DNA of 64,000 nucleotides from Taklimakanibacter sp050246735 (GCA_050246735.1 JBFWVM010000017.1:1-64000); one strand, 5' to 3'. Numbered from the stretch's first letter, positions 26,118 to 34,830 are shown. Numbers and translations: made by a program. Notes: generated from the letters alone by a model not told the origin.

Positions 26118-27947
26118 TCATTTGGCGGGTGAGTGTTGGTGAAGTTGCCTCAGATCAAGGCCGGGATAACGTACCTTGGCGATCTCGCGTTGCAGCCGCT
26201 CCAGTGAGAACCTGTAACCGCTCTCGTCCGCACCGTAGCCACGGCCAACAGAACTGCCGCTTGAGTGCCCCGTCAGGGCAAACCTAACCTCCTCTTCGAT
26301 GCCCGCCTCGCGGCACCAAGCGATGAACGTATGGCGGAATGAGTGAAAGACCTTGCGTCCATCCTTATTGATCCCCAGGTCGTGCAACTGATGCCCGAAC
26401 CACCGGCCCCATGCATCGCCACGATCACCCCTCTGGTTCTTCTTGAGGCCATCGAGGAGCCATCCTTCTTGTCCGACAGCATCCTTGCGACCACGAACGA
26501 AATTAAGGAAGCCGCACTTCACTAGCTCAGGATGGAGAGGCACCCGCCGGATGGATTTGATGTTCTTGACCTGCTGCCCTTCACCAAGATCGGTGATCCG
26601 GAAGAAGGGTATCTCGCCCTCCACCTGAACATCGCCCACCTTCAATTGGGCGATCTCCCCGCGCCGTGCGCCAGTGAAGAGCCCAACCAAGGGTATCCAC
26701 CGGGCTGCGAGGCCCTTGCCGCCTCCATCGCTTGTATCGCCTTCGATGACAAAAGGCTGCGAAAAGATGATCTTTAGATCATCGATGGCGAAGGTTGCCC
26801 GACGATGCGCTGCACTCTTCGCCTCGTGGAGCTTGAGACCCTCGAACGGATCAGTCCAGCCCCCGGGACGTGACTTGAGATCGAACCGCCTCGCGGCAGA
26901 GTTCATGATCGCCGACATAACCTGCAGCTTCTTGTTGACGGTACCCGCCGCTGGCTTGCTTAGCGGCAACTCTGGATGCTCGATCAGCTTGGGCAAGGGC
27001 AAACGCTGGAGCTTTTGCGAGAGACGGGGCGGAATGCGAACCAAGGCGTCACGGAAGGACCTAGCTTGAGATGGCGTGATCTCAGCAATACGCAGGTTGC
27101 CGAACTGCTCCCTGAACCGACGGGTGACATAGTCCCCGTCTTGGATTGTGCTGAGCTTGGGGAGCTTCTCACCGCGAGCGCCAACTCCGGTCTTCCACGC
27201 CTCAAAGGCTTCCTGGATGGTGGGACCGGCTCCTGCCTTCTGCGGGGCGGTAGGATTAACGACGATCTCGCCCTTGTTGCGAGCATCCATGACCTGCAGC
27301 GCTTTCAACCGCTGTTCAAGGAAGGCGAGTTCAAGCTCTCTGCGTTCCGACGCACCGGACGGAAGATCGATACCCGCTTCGCCAAGTGCAGCGTTCACCG
27401 CCTCTTTGACGTGGTCAGGCACTCGCTGCCGCGCCATTGCTTCGCGCAACTCAGGTCCTACGCGTTCGACCGCGAACCTGAGTAGTCCAAGATCATCATT
27501 CGAGAGGCCGGGCTCACGTGGCGGAGGCGGACCGATCCTGAGCTTTGCTCCAACTGAGAAGTCTAGGCCAATGCCCTTCTTTCGCAGTTCAAGATCGCTG
27601 CTGATCAGCGATGCGCCATAGTTCGCTGCCATCGCCTCAATGTCGGCGGCAGAGAGCGATCGACGGGGGCCTTGTTTGAGTAACCGTATCGCTTCTGCGA
27701 CTAAGTCTTCCGCCCAACCCACGAGCTTCGAGGCTTCGCGCTTGGCTGTCCTCTCGTCACGGGTGCCAATGGCCTTGGACAGTTCGTGCTTGAGCTGATG
27801 TGGCTTCGCTTCGCTGACAAGCTCGGCAAGCTCTGGCGGCCAGTGCTTTGGCTTTGGTATCGCTCGAAGCTCAGGCGGAAGTCGGTAGCGGAAGACGGCG
27901 CGTCCCTGGCGCCAAGTCAGGTGGGTCATTTGGATCATGTGTAGCAC
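26118..27947 (-). CDS. Tyrosine site-specific integrase of the island
   Basis: A 609-residue phage-type integrase. A short N-terminal module beginning MTHLTWRQGRAVFRYRLP resembles DUF6538, found on many long alphaproteobacterial integrases. A core-binding region follows around 280-360. The catalytic domain has the first arginine in FTGARRGEIAQLK, the HxxR box in FHSFRHTF, and the end LTGHSS followed by GYGADESGY with the tyrosine nucleophile region. It lies 89 bp from the tRNA-Glu core site, the usual position for an integrase recognising that tRNA. The true start may be one of the internal ATGs at 27938 or 27929. Confidence 0.93.
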   Translation of the reverse strand: MLHMIQMTHLTWRQGRAVFRYRLPPELRAIPKPKHWPPELAELVSEAKPHQLKHELSKAIGTRDERTAKREASKLVGWAEDLVAEAIRLLKQGPRRSLSAADIEAMAANYGASLISSDLELRKKGIGLDFSVGAKLRIGPPPPREPGLSNDDLGLLRFAVERVGPELREAMARQRVPDHVKEAVNAALGEAGIDLPSGASERRELELAFLEQRLKALQVMDARNKGEIVVNPTAPQKAGAGPTIQEAFEAWKTGVGARGEKLPKLSTIQDGDYVTRRFREQFGNLRIAEITPSQARSFRDALVRIPPRLSQKLQRLPLPKLIEHPELPLSKPAAGTVNKKLQVMSAIMNSAARRFDLKSRPGGWTDPFEGLKLHEAKSAAHRRATFAIDDLKIIFSQPFVIEGDTSDGGGKGLAARWIPLVGLFTGARRGEIAQLKVGDVQVEGEIPFFRITDLGEGQQVKNIKSIRRVPLHPELVKCGFLNFVRGRKDAVGQEGWLLDGLKKNQRGDRGDAWGRWFGHQLHDLGINKDGRKVFHSFRHTFIAWCREAGIEEEVRFALTGHSSGSSVGRGYGADESGYRFSLERLQREIAKVRYPGLDLRQLHQHSPAK

Positions 27948-27963
27948 GCCGGTGTAGCTGGTT

Positions 27964-27973
27964 GATGTAGCAA
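27964..27973 (+). repeat. Decamer GATGTAGCAA near right island end
   Basis: It lies 63 bp before the right core repeat and mirrors 14201-14210. A second direct repeat, AGCTAACT (27982-27989 and 28010-28017), lies between it and the core; these are probable arm-type binding sites for the integrase. Confidence 0.45.
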
Positions 27974-28036
27974 CCCGGCTTAGCTAACTTGCTGATAACG
28001 CTTATTTTCAGCTAACTCAAGAGCTTAGTCGAACTC

Positions 28037-28053
28037 TGGCGCCCCCTAGGGGA
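28037..28053. repeat. attR core within the tRNA-Glu 3' end
   Basis: This is the second copy of the 17-bp core found at 14122-14138. It coincides with the CCA end and the acceptor/T-arm junction of the tRNA. Confidence 0.92.
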
Positions 28054-28112
28054 CTCGAACCCCTGTTTCAGCCGTGAGAGGGCCGCGTCCTGGGCCGCTA
28101 GACGAAGGGGGC
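28037..28112 (-). tRNA. tRNA-Glu (anticodon CUC), CCA encoded
   Basis: Read on the minus strand, the gene starts GCCCCCTTCGTCTAG and ends with acceptor strand GGGGGC, discriminator G and an encoded CCA (28037-28039). The anticodon loop CUCUCAC sits on a five-pair stem (CGGCC/GGCUG) and gives anticodon CUC, reading GAG. The T-arm has GGTTCGAGTCC. The cloverleaf is complete although the last 17 bases coincide with the island's attachment core, so integration preserved function. Confidence 0.96.
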
Positions 28113-28182
28113 GCACTGGTCGAGAGGCCCGATATACGGGCCCGTCGGACAAAGCGCAAGATGTCGGAGGCAGTTTGCCGGA

Positions 28183-28536
28183 TCAAGGCGTTTCGGGCCT
28201 GAGGCGCACCCGGCTCAGCACCACGCCCTTCCTCGTGTCGACCACCACCACCTCATGCGCCGGGCCCGCGGCCACATGCACGGCCATGGTGGAGCCGTCG
28301 AGGGTGACGCCCGCGACCGTGGCCCCGGCGGGTGCCGCGATGTCGACCAGCCTCGCCTCCTGAGGCTGTTCCGGCGCCTTGCCGCGCGTCACCTTCCAGG
28401 CGACGCCGCCCAGGAGCACCAGCAGCATGATGACGAGCAGACCGCCCATGATATAGACGGTCATCTCCAGGAATCGTAAGCCCGGCTGCGGCGGGGCTTC
28501 GCCTTCCGTCGTCGCCGGCTGCTGGTTGTCCGTCAT
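28183..28536 (-). CDS. DUF6476 family small membrane protein
   Basis: A 117-residue protein with one transmembrane helix at about 25-48 (MTVYIMGGLLVIMLLVLLGG). A short beta-rich C-terminal domain follows and ends in VVVVDTRKGVVLSRVRL. This matches the DUF6476 proteins that lie back-to-back with rluD in many Hyphomicrobiales; function unknown. Its ATG (28534-28536, minus strand) overlaps the rluD ATG on the other strand, so the two genes leave almost no space for promoters. Confidence 0.8.
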   Translation of the reverse strand: MTDNQQPATTEGEAPPQPGLRFLEMTVYIMGGLLVIMLLVLLGGVAWKVTRGKAPEQPQEARLVDIAAPAGATVAGVTLDGSTMAVHVAAGPAHEVVVVDTRKGVVLSRVRLRPETP

Positions 28537-29536
28537 GACCTCTCCATCATCATCTCGCCTGCTCGAGGCGGCCGTTCCCGCCGAAGCGGCCGGCGAGCGT
28601 CTCGACCGGTTCCTGGCCCGCCAGTTCCCGCCGACCAGCCGGGCCCGCTTCCAGGCCCTTATTGCCAATGGCTGCGTCGCTGTCGAGGGGGCGCCCGTCA
28701 CCGAGGCCCGCCGCAAGATGAAGGCGGGCGAGCATGTCGCCGTCCGCCTGCCCGAGGCCACGGCCCCCGAGCCCCTGCCCGAGACCATCCCGCTCGCCGT
28801 CGTCCATGAGGACGACGCCCTCATCGTCATCGACAAGCCGGCCGGCCTCGTCGTCCATCCGGCCGCCGGCCACGAGACGGGAACCCTCGTCAATGCGCTC
28901 ATCGCCCATTGTGGCGCGAGCCTCTCCGGCATCGGCGGGGTCCGGCGTCCCGGCATCGTTCATCGCCTCGACAAGGACACTTCGGGCCTCCTGGTGGTGG
29001 CGAAGACCGACGAGGCCCACCGGGGCCTCGCGGCGCAGTTCGCCGCCCATGGCCGCGACGGGCGCCTCGAGCGCGCCTATGTCGCCCTCGTCTGGGGCGC
29101 GCCCGAGCGCCGGCGCGGCACGGTCGATGCGCCGATCGGCCGGCACGGCACCGCGCGCGAGAAGATGAGCGTCGTCCGCAGGCCCCGGGCGCGCGCGGCC
29201 GTCACCCATTACGAGGTGGAGGAGAGCTTCGGCTCGCCCCCCTATGCGAGCCTCGTCCGCTGCCGGCTCGAGACCGGCCGCACCCATCAGATCCGCGTGC
29301 ACATGGCCCATATCGGCCATCCGCTCATGGGGGACGGGACCTATGGCCGGGGCTTCAGGTCCTCGATCGGCAAGTTGCCGGAACCGGCGCAAGGCGCGCT
29401 CGCGGCGCTGGGCCGCCAGGCGCTCCACGCCGCGGTGCTGGGCTTCGAGCATCCGGTGACGGGCGAGCCCCTGCATTTCGAGAGCGATCCCCCGGAGGAC
29501 CTCGCCGTCCTCATGGCGGCCCTTGCGCCCTCATGA
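28535..29536 (+). CDS. rluD: 23S rRNA pseudouridine synthase, RluD family
   Basis: A 333-residue enzyme. An S4 RNA-binding domain (about 15-75) is followed by the RluA-type catalytic domain with HRLDKDTSG at 143-151, where Asp146 is the catalytic residue. The family isomerises uridines in helix 69 of 23S rRNA. The downstream motif TGRTHQIRVHMAHIGHP is also typical. ATG 28535 directly overlaps the start of the divergent DUF6476 gene; TTG 28526 is a less likely start. The last six bases overlap the convergent DUF4239 gene. Confidence 0.92.
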   Translation: MTSPSSSRLLEAAVPAEAAGERLDRFLARQFPPTSRARFQALIANGCVAVEGAPVTEARRKMKAGEHVAVRLPEATAPEPLPETIPLAVVHEDDALIVIDKPAGLVVHPAAGHETGTLVNALIAHCGASLSGIGGVRRPGIVHRLDKDTSGLLVVAKTDEAHRGLAAQFAAHGRDGRLERAYVALVWGAPERRRGTVDAPIGRHGTAREKMSVVRRPRARAAVTHYEVEESFGSPPYASLVRCRLETGRTHQIRVHMAHIGHPLMGDGTYGRGFRSSIGKLPEPAQGALAALGRQALHAAVLGFEHPVTGEPLHFESDPPEDLAVLMAALAPS

Positions 29537-30289
29537 CCCCCTGGCCGCGGCGATTACAGACTGCGGCCCCACCGCATCCCAGCCGACGAACGGGCGGTCA
29601 TGGGCGATGAGCAGGAAAAGCGCCGTGCTCACGATGACCGAGACGAGGCCCAAGGCGATCGCCCGTCCGCCGTCGCTGCCCGAATGCACGATGGTGACCG
29701 CGACCGCCATGGCGAGCGCCAGGATCAGCATCGCCGCCCACTGGTCGGGAGCCAGATTGTTGCGGGCGATGTCGAGGCGGCGTTCGCGCGCCTCGCCCAC
29801 CGCCTTGAGCGCCGTCATGAGCTCCCGCGACAGCATCTGCTCGCCGGGCGCCAGCGAGACGGTGGCGCCGTAGAGGGCGGCCAGCACCCGCTCGGCCTCG
29901 CGGCTGCCGCCGCGATCGTCCATGTAAGGCCATTCGGCGGCGGACTGCCCAGCATAGTCGCCCACCAGGTTGACGATCTCGCTGCGCCGCGGCTCGGGCA
30001 GGAGGTGCGAAAGGGTCCTGAGCAGGCGCACCTCGCGGGCCTCGATGGCGACCGCCTCATGAGCGTGGTCCTCGATCGTCCACACGCTGGAGGCGAGAAA
30101 GGTGGTGGCGAGCACGAACAGGGTGCCGCAGATGGTCTGCATGACGGGCGACACCTCGCGCGCCGCCCGCACCAGGGGAAAGGAGACCGCCAGCCTGGGC
30201 AAAAACCACAGGATCAGGGCCGCCGCCCCGACCAGCACGTTGAGGACCAGGAACAAGATGACGAGCGGCAGTTGGTAAAGCCAGTCCAT
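29531..30289 (-). CDS. DUF4239 family membrane protein
   Basis: A 252-residue protein with two N-terminal helices (about 7-30 and 48-68), a soluble central domain rich in charged residues, and two C-terminal helices (about 185-205 and 210-230). The topology and the segment QTICGTLFVLATTFLASSVW fit DUF4239, a bestrophin-like family of unknown function. It converges on rluD with a six-base overlap, and its 5' end faces away from the rpoH promoter region. Confidence 0.75.
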   Translation of the reverse strand: MDWLYQLPLVILFLVLNVLVGAAALILWFLPRLAVSFPLVRAAREVSPVMQTICGTLFVLATTFLASSVWTIEDHAHEAVAIEAREVRLLRTLSHLLPEPRRSEIVNLVGDYAGQSAAEWPYMDDRGGSREAERVLAALYGATVSLAPGEQMLSRELMTALKAVGEARERRLDIARNNLAPDQWAAMLILALAMAVAVTIVHSGSDGGRAIALGLVSVIVSTALFLLIAHDRPFVGWDAVGPQSVIAAARGS

Positions 30290-30440
30290 GGGTTCCGCCT
30301 CCCCAAGAAACCCTTATACTTCAATGGGTACGGGGTGCCGCAAGGGGGCAGGCGAAAGAGTTGGCTCCGAGGGCGCCGCTTCCCTGAAACATTCGGAAAT
30401 ATATTGCAACTTATTTAGTTTCTTTTTTTGCTGGAACGGT

Positions 30441-30468
30441 CTTAAATTCCGCGCATTGAACCCTATAT
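30441..30468 (+). promoter_or_regulatory. Heat-shock-type promoter upstream of rpoH
   Basis: CTTAAA (30441-30446) and CCCTATAT (30461-30468) are separated by 14 bp. This is close to the alphaproteobacterial RpoH consensus (CTTGAA, about 14 bp, CCCNATNT). It would allow autoregulation of the heat-shock sigma factor. A housekeeping promoter may overlap it. Confidence 0.45.
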
Positions 30469-30476
30469 CCTCATCA

Positions 30477-30502
30477 CCGGCGGAGGGTCTCGTCTCCGCC
30501 GG
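30477..30502 (+). promoter_or_regulatory. Stable hairpin in the rpoH leader
   Basis: The arms CCGGCGGAG (30477-30485) and CTCCGCCGG (30494-30502) form a perfect 9-bp stem with an 8-base loop, about seven bases before the ribosome binding site AGGGGGG. It may affect translation or stabilise the transcript. It does not pair with the start codon region in an obvious way, so calling it an RNA thermometer would go too far. Confidence 0.5.
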
Positions 30503-30523
30503 CCCGTGAAAGGGGGGCATATC

Positions 30524-31438
30524 ATGAATAAACCCGTCGCTTCACTTCCCAGCGTCTCCAGCGAAGGCGGCCTTGCCCGCTATCTCCAGGAGATCCGGCA
30601 GTTTCCCATGCTGCAGCCGGATGAGGAGTTCATGCTGGCGAAGCGCTGGAAGGAGCATGGCGACCGCGAGGCGGCGCACAGGCTCGTGACCTCGCATCTG
30701 AGGCTCGTGGCCAAGATCGCCATGGGCTATCGCGGCTATGGCCTGCCCATTTCCGAGGTCGTCTCGGAAGGCAATGTCGGCCTCATGCAGGCGGTCAAGC
30801 GCTTCGAGCCCGACAAGGGCTTCCGCCTCGCGACCTATGCCATGTGGTGGATCAAGGCCTCGATCCAGGAGTTCATTCTGCGCTCCTGGAGCCTGGTCAA
30901 GATGGGCACCACGGCCAGCCAGAAGAAGCTGTTCTTCAACCTGCGCAAGGTCAAGGGCCAGATCCAGGCCCTGGAGGACGGCGACCTCCGTCCCGACCAG
31001 GTCAAGGAGATCTCGCGCCGCCTGGGCGTTCCGGAAGAGGACGTGGTGTCGATGAACCGGCGCCTGTCCGGCGACGCCTCGCTCAACGCCCCGGTGCGCG
31101 CCGAGTCCGAGGGCGAATGGCAGGACTGGCTGGTCGACGACACGGAGACGCAGGAGGACGCCCTCGTCGAGAGCGAGGAGAAGCGGATGCGTCTCGATCT
31201 TCTGACCGAAGCCATGGACAAGCTCACCGACCGCGAGCGCCGCGTCTTCGCGGCGCGCCGCATGCAGGAAGATCCGGCGACGCTCGAGGATCTGAGCCAG
31301 GAGTTCGGCGTGTCGCGCGAGCGCATCCGCCAGATCGAGGTTCGGGCCTTCGAGAAGGTCCAGAAGGCGGTGAAGAACGCCGCCCAGAAGGCCCTCGCGC
31401 CCAAGCCGGCGATCGCCGCCGCCGAAGCAAGGGTCTGA
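30524..31438 (+). CDS. rpoH: RNA polymerase heat-shock sigma factor (sigma-32)
   Basis: A 304-residue sigma-70 family protein. Region 2 is at about 50-120 (HLRLVAKIAMGYRGYGLP, then FRLATYAMWWIKASIQEFIL), the RpoH box QKKLFFNLR follows, and region 4 has the helix-turn-helix LEDLSQEFGVSRERIRQIEV. The RpoH box identifies it as the heat-shock factor rather than another sigma factor. ATG 30524 follows a strong ribosome binding site (AGGGGGG). The product directs transcription of chaperone and protease genes; FtsH, also encoded in this window, is the protease known to degrade RpoH in E. coli. Confidence 0.95.
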   Translation: MNKPVASLPSVSSEGGLARYLQEIRQFPMLQPDEEFMLAKRWKEHGDREAAHRLVTSHLRLVAKIAMGYRGYGLPISEVVSEGNVGLMQAVKRFEPDKGFRLATYAMWWIKASIQEFILRSWSLVKMGTTASQKKLFFNLRKVKGQIQALEDGDLRPDQVKEISRRLGVPEEDVVSMNRRLSGDASLNAPVRAESEGEWQDWLVDDTETQEDALVESEEKRMRLDLLTEAMDKLTDRERRVFAARRMQEDPATLEDLSQEFGVSRERIRQIEVRAFEKVQKAVKNAAQKALAPKPAIAAAEARV

Positions 31439-31510
31439 GGACCGCCACGAGATTCCCCTCTTCCGTGCGGGCGCATGGGAGAGGGCAGCCGAACCGGCGC
31501 TCCCTGGCCT

Positions 31511-32122
31511 CTATTGACCCACGATCAAGGGATTGCTGTCGGGCGGCACCGGCTTCGACCAGAAGATCTGCACCGCCCATAATTCGTTCCGGCGCTGGAT
31601 GACGCCGGTCGAGACGAAATCATAATCCCGCTTCATCAGGTTGCGCCGATGGCCGCCGCTGGCGAGCCAGGAGGCGAACAGCGCCCGCGCCTTGCGCTCG
31701 TCCGCCGGTCCCTTGCGGCGGTCGCTCGCGGCATTCTCGCCGCGCGCGCGATAGAGTTCCACGTCCTCCACATAGGCGGCGAAACGCTGGTCGAAGCTGT
31801 GGCCCGCCCGCGACCTGTGGTTAGACTTGCCGGCGAACATCATGTCGGCGGCCTGCGCCCGCGCCGCCTCGCGCATCAGGTCCGAGGCGATGAGACCCTT
31901 GCGGCCCTTGGACTGGCGGTAGGCGGAAACGAGCTTGTCCAGATAGTCCTCGAGATCGGGCCGGGCGCCGGTGCCTTCCGGCAGCCGGCTGAGCAGCGAC
32001 CGCGCATAGTAGGCATAGTCGCTCGACGCCTCGGCCGCCCGGCCGGGCAGAAGGAAAGCTGCCGCCGCCAGCATAAGCGCCGCGATGTGGAAAAGAGGCC
32101 TGCGCGGGATGATCGTGCTCAT
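31511..32122 (-). CDS. Secreted CAP (SCP/PR-1) domain protein
   Basis: A 203-residue protein. Residues 1-30 are a signal peptide (basic start, LFHIAALMLAAAAFLL, then GRAAEA). The mature part is a CAP domain with the conserved histidine in AGHSFDQRF, the GENAA motif and the closing ASWLASGGHRRNLMKRDY. Bacterial CAP proteins are periplasmic or secreted and of unknown exact role. It converges on rpoH and is divergent from the next membrane protein gene. Confidence 0.85.
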   Translation of the reverse strand: MSTIIPRRPLFHIAALMLAAAAFLLPGRAAEASSDYAYYARSLLSRLPEGTGARPDLEDYLDKLVSAYRQSKGRKGLIASDLMREAARAQAADMMFAGKSNHRSRAGHSFDQRFAAYVEDVELYRARGENAASDRRKGPADERKARALFASWLASGGHRRNLMKRDYDFVSTGVIQRRNELWAVQIFWSKPVPPDSNPLIVGQ

Positions 32123-32218
32123 TGGGAAATGCCGTATGGATGAATGGTCCGTCAGGGTCAGGCGCTTGACGGACGCTTCGGGCTTTCTTAAGGCGGGCGG
32201 CGAGGAGAGACAAGTCAA

Positions 32219-33007
32219 ATGCCCCGTCAGCTTCCCGCCGGCGCCTGCCTCCGGCATGCCGTGAGCAGCGTGCGCAACAATATCGCCTACGCCTTCCGCA
32301 TCAGCTGGCCCTGGTATGCGGTCTTCGTGCCGGTCGTCGTCGCCCTCTCCACCCTGCTCGGCTACGCGACCGGCGGCGATCCCGAAGCCAATCCGGCCTT
32401 TGCCCTCTTGATCAATCTCGCTATCGCCATCCTCACCATGCTGGCCTTCGCCTCCATCGCGGTGAACTGGCACCGTTACATCCTTCTCGACCAGGTGCCC
32501 GGGCGCCGCGAGCTCTTCCGGCTGGACGACAAGACCTGGCGCTATTTCGGCAATCTCCTCCTGATCTCCCTCGTCCTTGTGGCGGCGGGCATCGCCATCG
32601 GCCTGCCGCTCGGCCTCGTCGGCGGCCTCCTCGGCGCCCTCGAGGCCTTCATGGTCCTCATCGTCCTCGCCATCATTCCGGTCGTCGGCGTGCTGGCGCT
32701 TCGTCTCGGCGTCAAGCTGCCGGCCATCGCCGTGGACCGCCGCGACTTCCTCATGCGCGACGCCTGGACGGTGTCGGCCGGCAACAATCTGGCGATCTTC
32801 CTGATCTTCCTTTTCGAGATCGTCGTCGCCCTGGGCGCGGGCCTGGTGCTCAGCCTGCTGGCCTTCGGCGCCAACGCCATCCATGAGGTGCTGGGCCTCA
32901 CCGTCGGCTTCGCGCTTCAGCTCCTGGTGAACTGGATCTTCACCATCTTCAGCATCACGATCCTGACCTCGCTCTACGGCTTCTTCGTCGAGAACCGCGA
33001 GTTCTGA
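32219..33007 (+). CDS. Polytopic membrane protein of unknown function
   Basis: A 262-residue hydrophobic protein with about six predicted helices (around 30-48, 60-80, 110-135, 138-160, 190-215, 220-250). A conserved-looking NWHRYILLDQVPGR segment lies between the second and third helices, and SLYGFFVENREF ends the protein. Similar proteins occur in alphaproteobacteria without assigned function. A good ribosome binding site (GAGGAGAG) precedes ATG 32219. It converges with the FtsH paralogue; only two bases separate the ends. Confidence 0.75.
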   Translation: MPRQLPAGACLRHAVSSVRNNIAYAFRISWPWYAVFVPVVVALSTLLGYATGGDPEANPAFALLINLAIAILTMLAFASIAVNWHRYILLDQVPGRRELFRLDDKTWRYFGNLLLISLVLVAAGIAIGLPLGLVGGLLGALEAFMVLIVLAIIPVVGVLALRLGVKLPAIAVDRRDFLMRDAWTVSAGNNLAIFLIFLFEIVVALGAGLVLSLLAFGANAIHEVLGLTVGFALQLLVNWIFTIFSITILTSLYGFFVENREF

Positions 33008-33009
33008 GC

Positions 33010-34830
33010 CTACTCCGCCGCCGCTTTTTCCCTGGCCGGCAACAGAGGCGGAAAGTCCTCGGGCGTTATCGTCTCTTTTTCGAGCAGGATCTTCGTTCCC
33101 GCCTCCAGGTCCTTGCGCCGGCTCGTCAAAATCTTCTTGGCCTGGCCGTAGGCCTCGTCGATCAGGCGCTTCACGGCAACGTCGATCTTCTCCGCCGTCT
33201 CGTCGGAATAGTCCTTCTGGTGCATGCCGACCACATTGTCGCCGAGATAGCTCGAGCTCTGTCTTTCGAACACCGCCTGGCCCAGCTCCTTCACCATGCC
33301 GAAGCGGGTCGCGATCTGGCGGGCGATGTCGGTGGCGCGCGTGATGTCGTCGGCCGCACCGGTCGAGATCTCCTTGAAGACGAGCTCCTCGGCGGCCCGG
33401 CCCGCCATCAGCACCACCATGCGGTTCTTTAGCTCTTCCAGGGTGATGAGGAACTTGTCCTCGGTGGGGCGCTGCATCGTATAGCCGAGCGCGCCGATCG
33501 AGCGCGGTATGATCGAGATCTTGTGCACCGGGTCCGCCCCCTTGAGCGAGGCAGCCGCGAGCGCGTGGCCCATCTCGTGATAGGCGACGCGCTGCTTGTC
33601 GGCGGGATTGAGAACGCGGCTCCTCTTCTCGGTGCCGGCGACGAGGCGCTCTATGGCATTGCCGAAATCCTCCATGGTGACGGCCTTGCCGCCGCGCCGC
33701 GTGGCGAAGATCGCCGCCTCGTTGACGAGGTTGGCGAGGTCGGCGCCGGCGAAGCCTGGAGTCATCTGCGCCACGCGCTCGAGATCGATGTCCTTGTCGG
33801 CCTTGATCTTACGGATATGGACCTTGAGGATGGCGACGCGCCCCGACTGGTCGGGCCGGTCGACGACCACCTGCCGGTCGAAGCGCCCGGCGCGCAGCAG
33901 GGCCGGATCGAGGATCTCCGGCCGGTTGGTGGCGGCCAGCAGCACGATGCCTTCCCGCGGATCGAAGCCGTCGAGCTCGGCCAGGAGCTGGTTGAGGGTC
34001 TGCTCCTTCTCGTCGTTGCCGCCGAAGCTCGGGCCCGAGCGCGCCTTGCCCATGGCGTCGAGCTCGTCGATGAAGATGATGCAGGGCGCGGCCTTGCGCG
34101 CCTGCTCGAAGAGGTCGCGCACGCGCGCCGCCCCCACGCCCACGAACATCTCGACGAATTCCGAGCCCGAGATCGAGAAGAACGGGACTTTCGCCTCGCC
34201 CGCGATGGCGCGCGCCAGGAGCGTCTTGCCGGTTCCCGGCGGGCCCACCAGCAATATGCCGCGCGGGATGGTGGCGCCGAGCCTCGCATATTTCTCCCTG
34301 TCCTTGAGGAACGAGACGATCTCGACCAGCTCCGCTTCCGCCTCGTCGATCCCGGCGACGTCCTTGAATGTGACCCCGGTGTTCTTCTCGACATAGACCT
34401 TGGCCTTGGACTTGCCGACATTCATCATGCCGCCGAGGCCCTGCTTCTCGATGATGCGGCGGAAGAAGAACATGTAGAGGCCGAAGAAGAACAGCACCGG
34501 CACGATCCAGGAGAGGAGCGTCGACAGGAACCCGTTGCTGGCCTGTCCCGAGAACTTGACATTGTACTGCGCGAGGTCGTTGGCGATGGCGGGATCGACG
34601 CGCGTGGTGGTGAAATAGGTCTTGCCGTTCTGCGGCGTCTTGAACTTGCCCTGGATCGTGTTCTGGCTGACCGAGACCTCGGCGATCTCGCCCTTCTTGA
34701 GCAGCGCCTGGAACTCGGAATAATCGAGCGGCTCGACGGTGCGGTAGGTCTGCCACCAGCCCTGGATGAAGAAGATGGCGGCGAGGGCGAGAACCACGTA
34801 CCACAGATTGAACTGCTGCTTCTTGTCCAT
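33010..34830 (-). CDS. FtsH-type membrane AAA metalloprotease, paralogue
   Basis: A 606-residue protein with the complete FtsH layout. It has two N-terminal helices (about 9-25 and 102-122) around a periplasmic domain, an AAA module with Walker A GPPGTGKT (196-203) and Walker B IIFIDELDA, and a second-region arginine stretch. The zinc site HEMGH is at 418-422. It resembles a second FtsH class (short C-terminus, start MDKKQQFNLWYV) rather than the standard cell-division protease encoded at 46133-48067. It probably degrades membrane or regulatory proteins with its own specificity. Confidence 0.9.
   Translation of the reverse strand: MDKKQQFNLWYVVLALAAIFFIQGWWQTYRTVEPLDYSEFQALLKKGEIAEVSVSQNTIQGKFKTPQNGKTYFTTTRVDPAIANDLAQYNVKFSGQASNGFLSTLLSWIVPVLFFFGLYMFFFRRIIEKQGLGGMMNVGKSKAKVYVEKNTGVTFKDVAGIDEAEAELVEIVSFLKDREKYARLGATIPRGILLVGPPGTGKTLLARAIAGEAKVPFFSISGSEFVEMFVGVGAARVRDLFEQARKAAPCIIFIDELDAMGKARSGPSFGGNDEKEQTLNQLLAELDGFDPREGIVLLAATNRPEILDPALLRAGRFDRQVVVDRPDQSGRVAILKVHIRKIKADKDIDLERVAQMTPGFAGADLANLVNEAAIFATRRGGKAVTMEDFGNAIERLVAGTEKRSRVLNPADKQRVAYHEMGHALAAASLKGADPVHKISIIPRSIGALGYTMQRPTEDKFLITLEELKNRMVVLMAGRAAEELVFKEISTGAADDITRATDIARQIATRFGMVKELGQAVFERQSSSYLGDNVVGMHQKDYSDETAEKIDVAVKRLIDEAYGQAKKILTSRRKDLEAGTKILLEKETITPEDFPPLLPAREKAAAE

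Larger units (their letters stand above)
14122..28053. mobile_element. Integrative genomic island in tRNA-Glu, 13.9 kb
   Basis: The island is bounded by an exact 17-bp repeat (14122-14138 and 28037-28053) equal to the 3' end of the tRNA-Glu gene. It carries a tyrosine integrase reading away from the tRNA, a serine recombinase, type I restriction-modification genes and accessory genes. Base composition is less GC-rich than the flanks. Integration regenerates an intact tRNA at the right end and leaves the displaced 3' fragment at the left, the standard pattern of tRNA-targeting integrative elements. No conjugation genes are visible, so it is probably mobilisable or immobile. Confidence 0.9.

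Noticed and set aside
28537..28956. Extension of the DUF6476 frame upstream to 28956
   Set aside because: The extension is antisense to the S4 and early catalytic parts of RluD and has no family similarity; the domain begins at MTDNQQ.
31439..32122. Continuing the CAP-protein frame upstream to 32884
   Set aside because: The upstream part is antisense to the 262-residue membrane protein and lacks a signal; the real start at 32122 opens a clear signal peptide.
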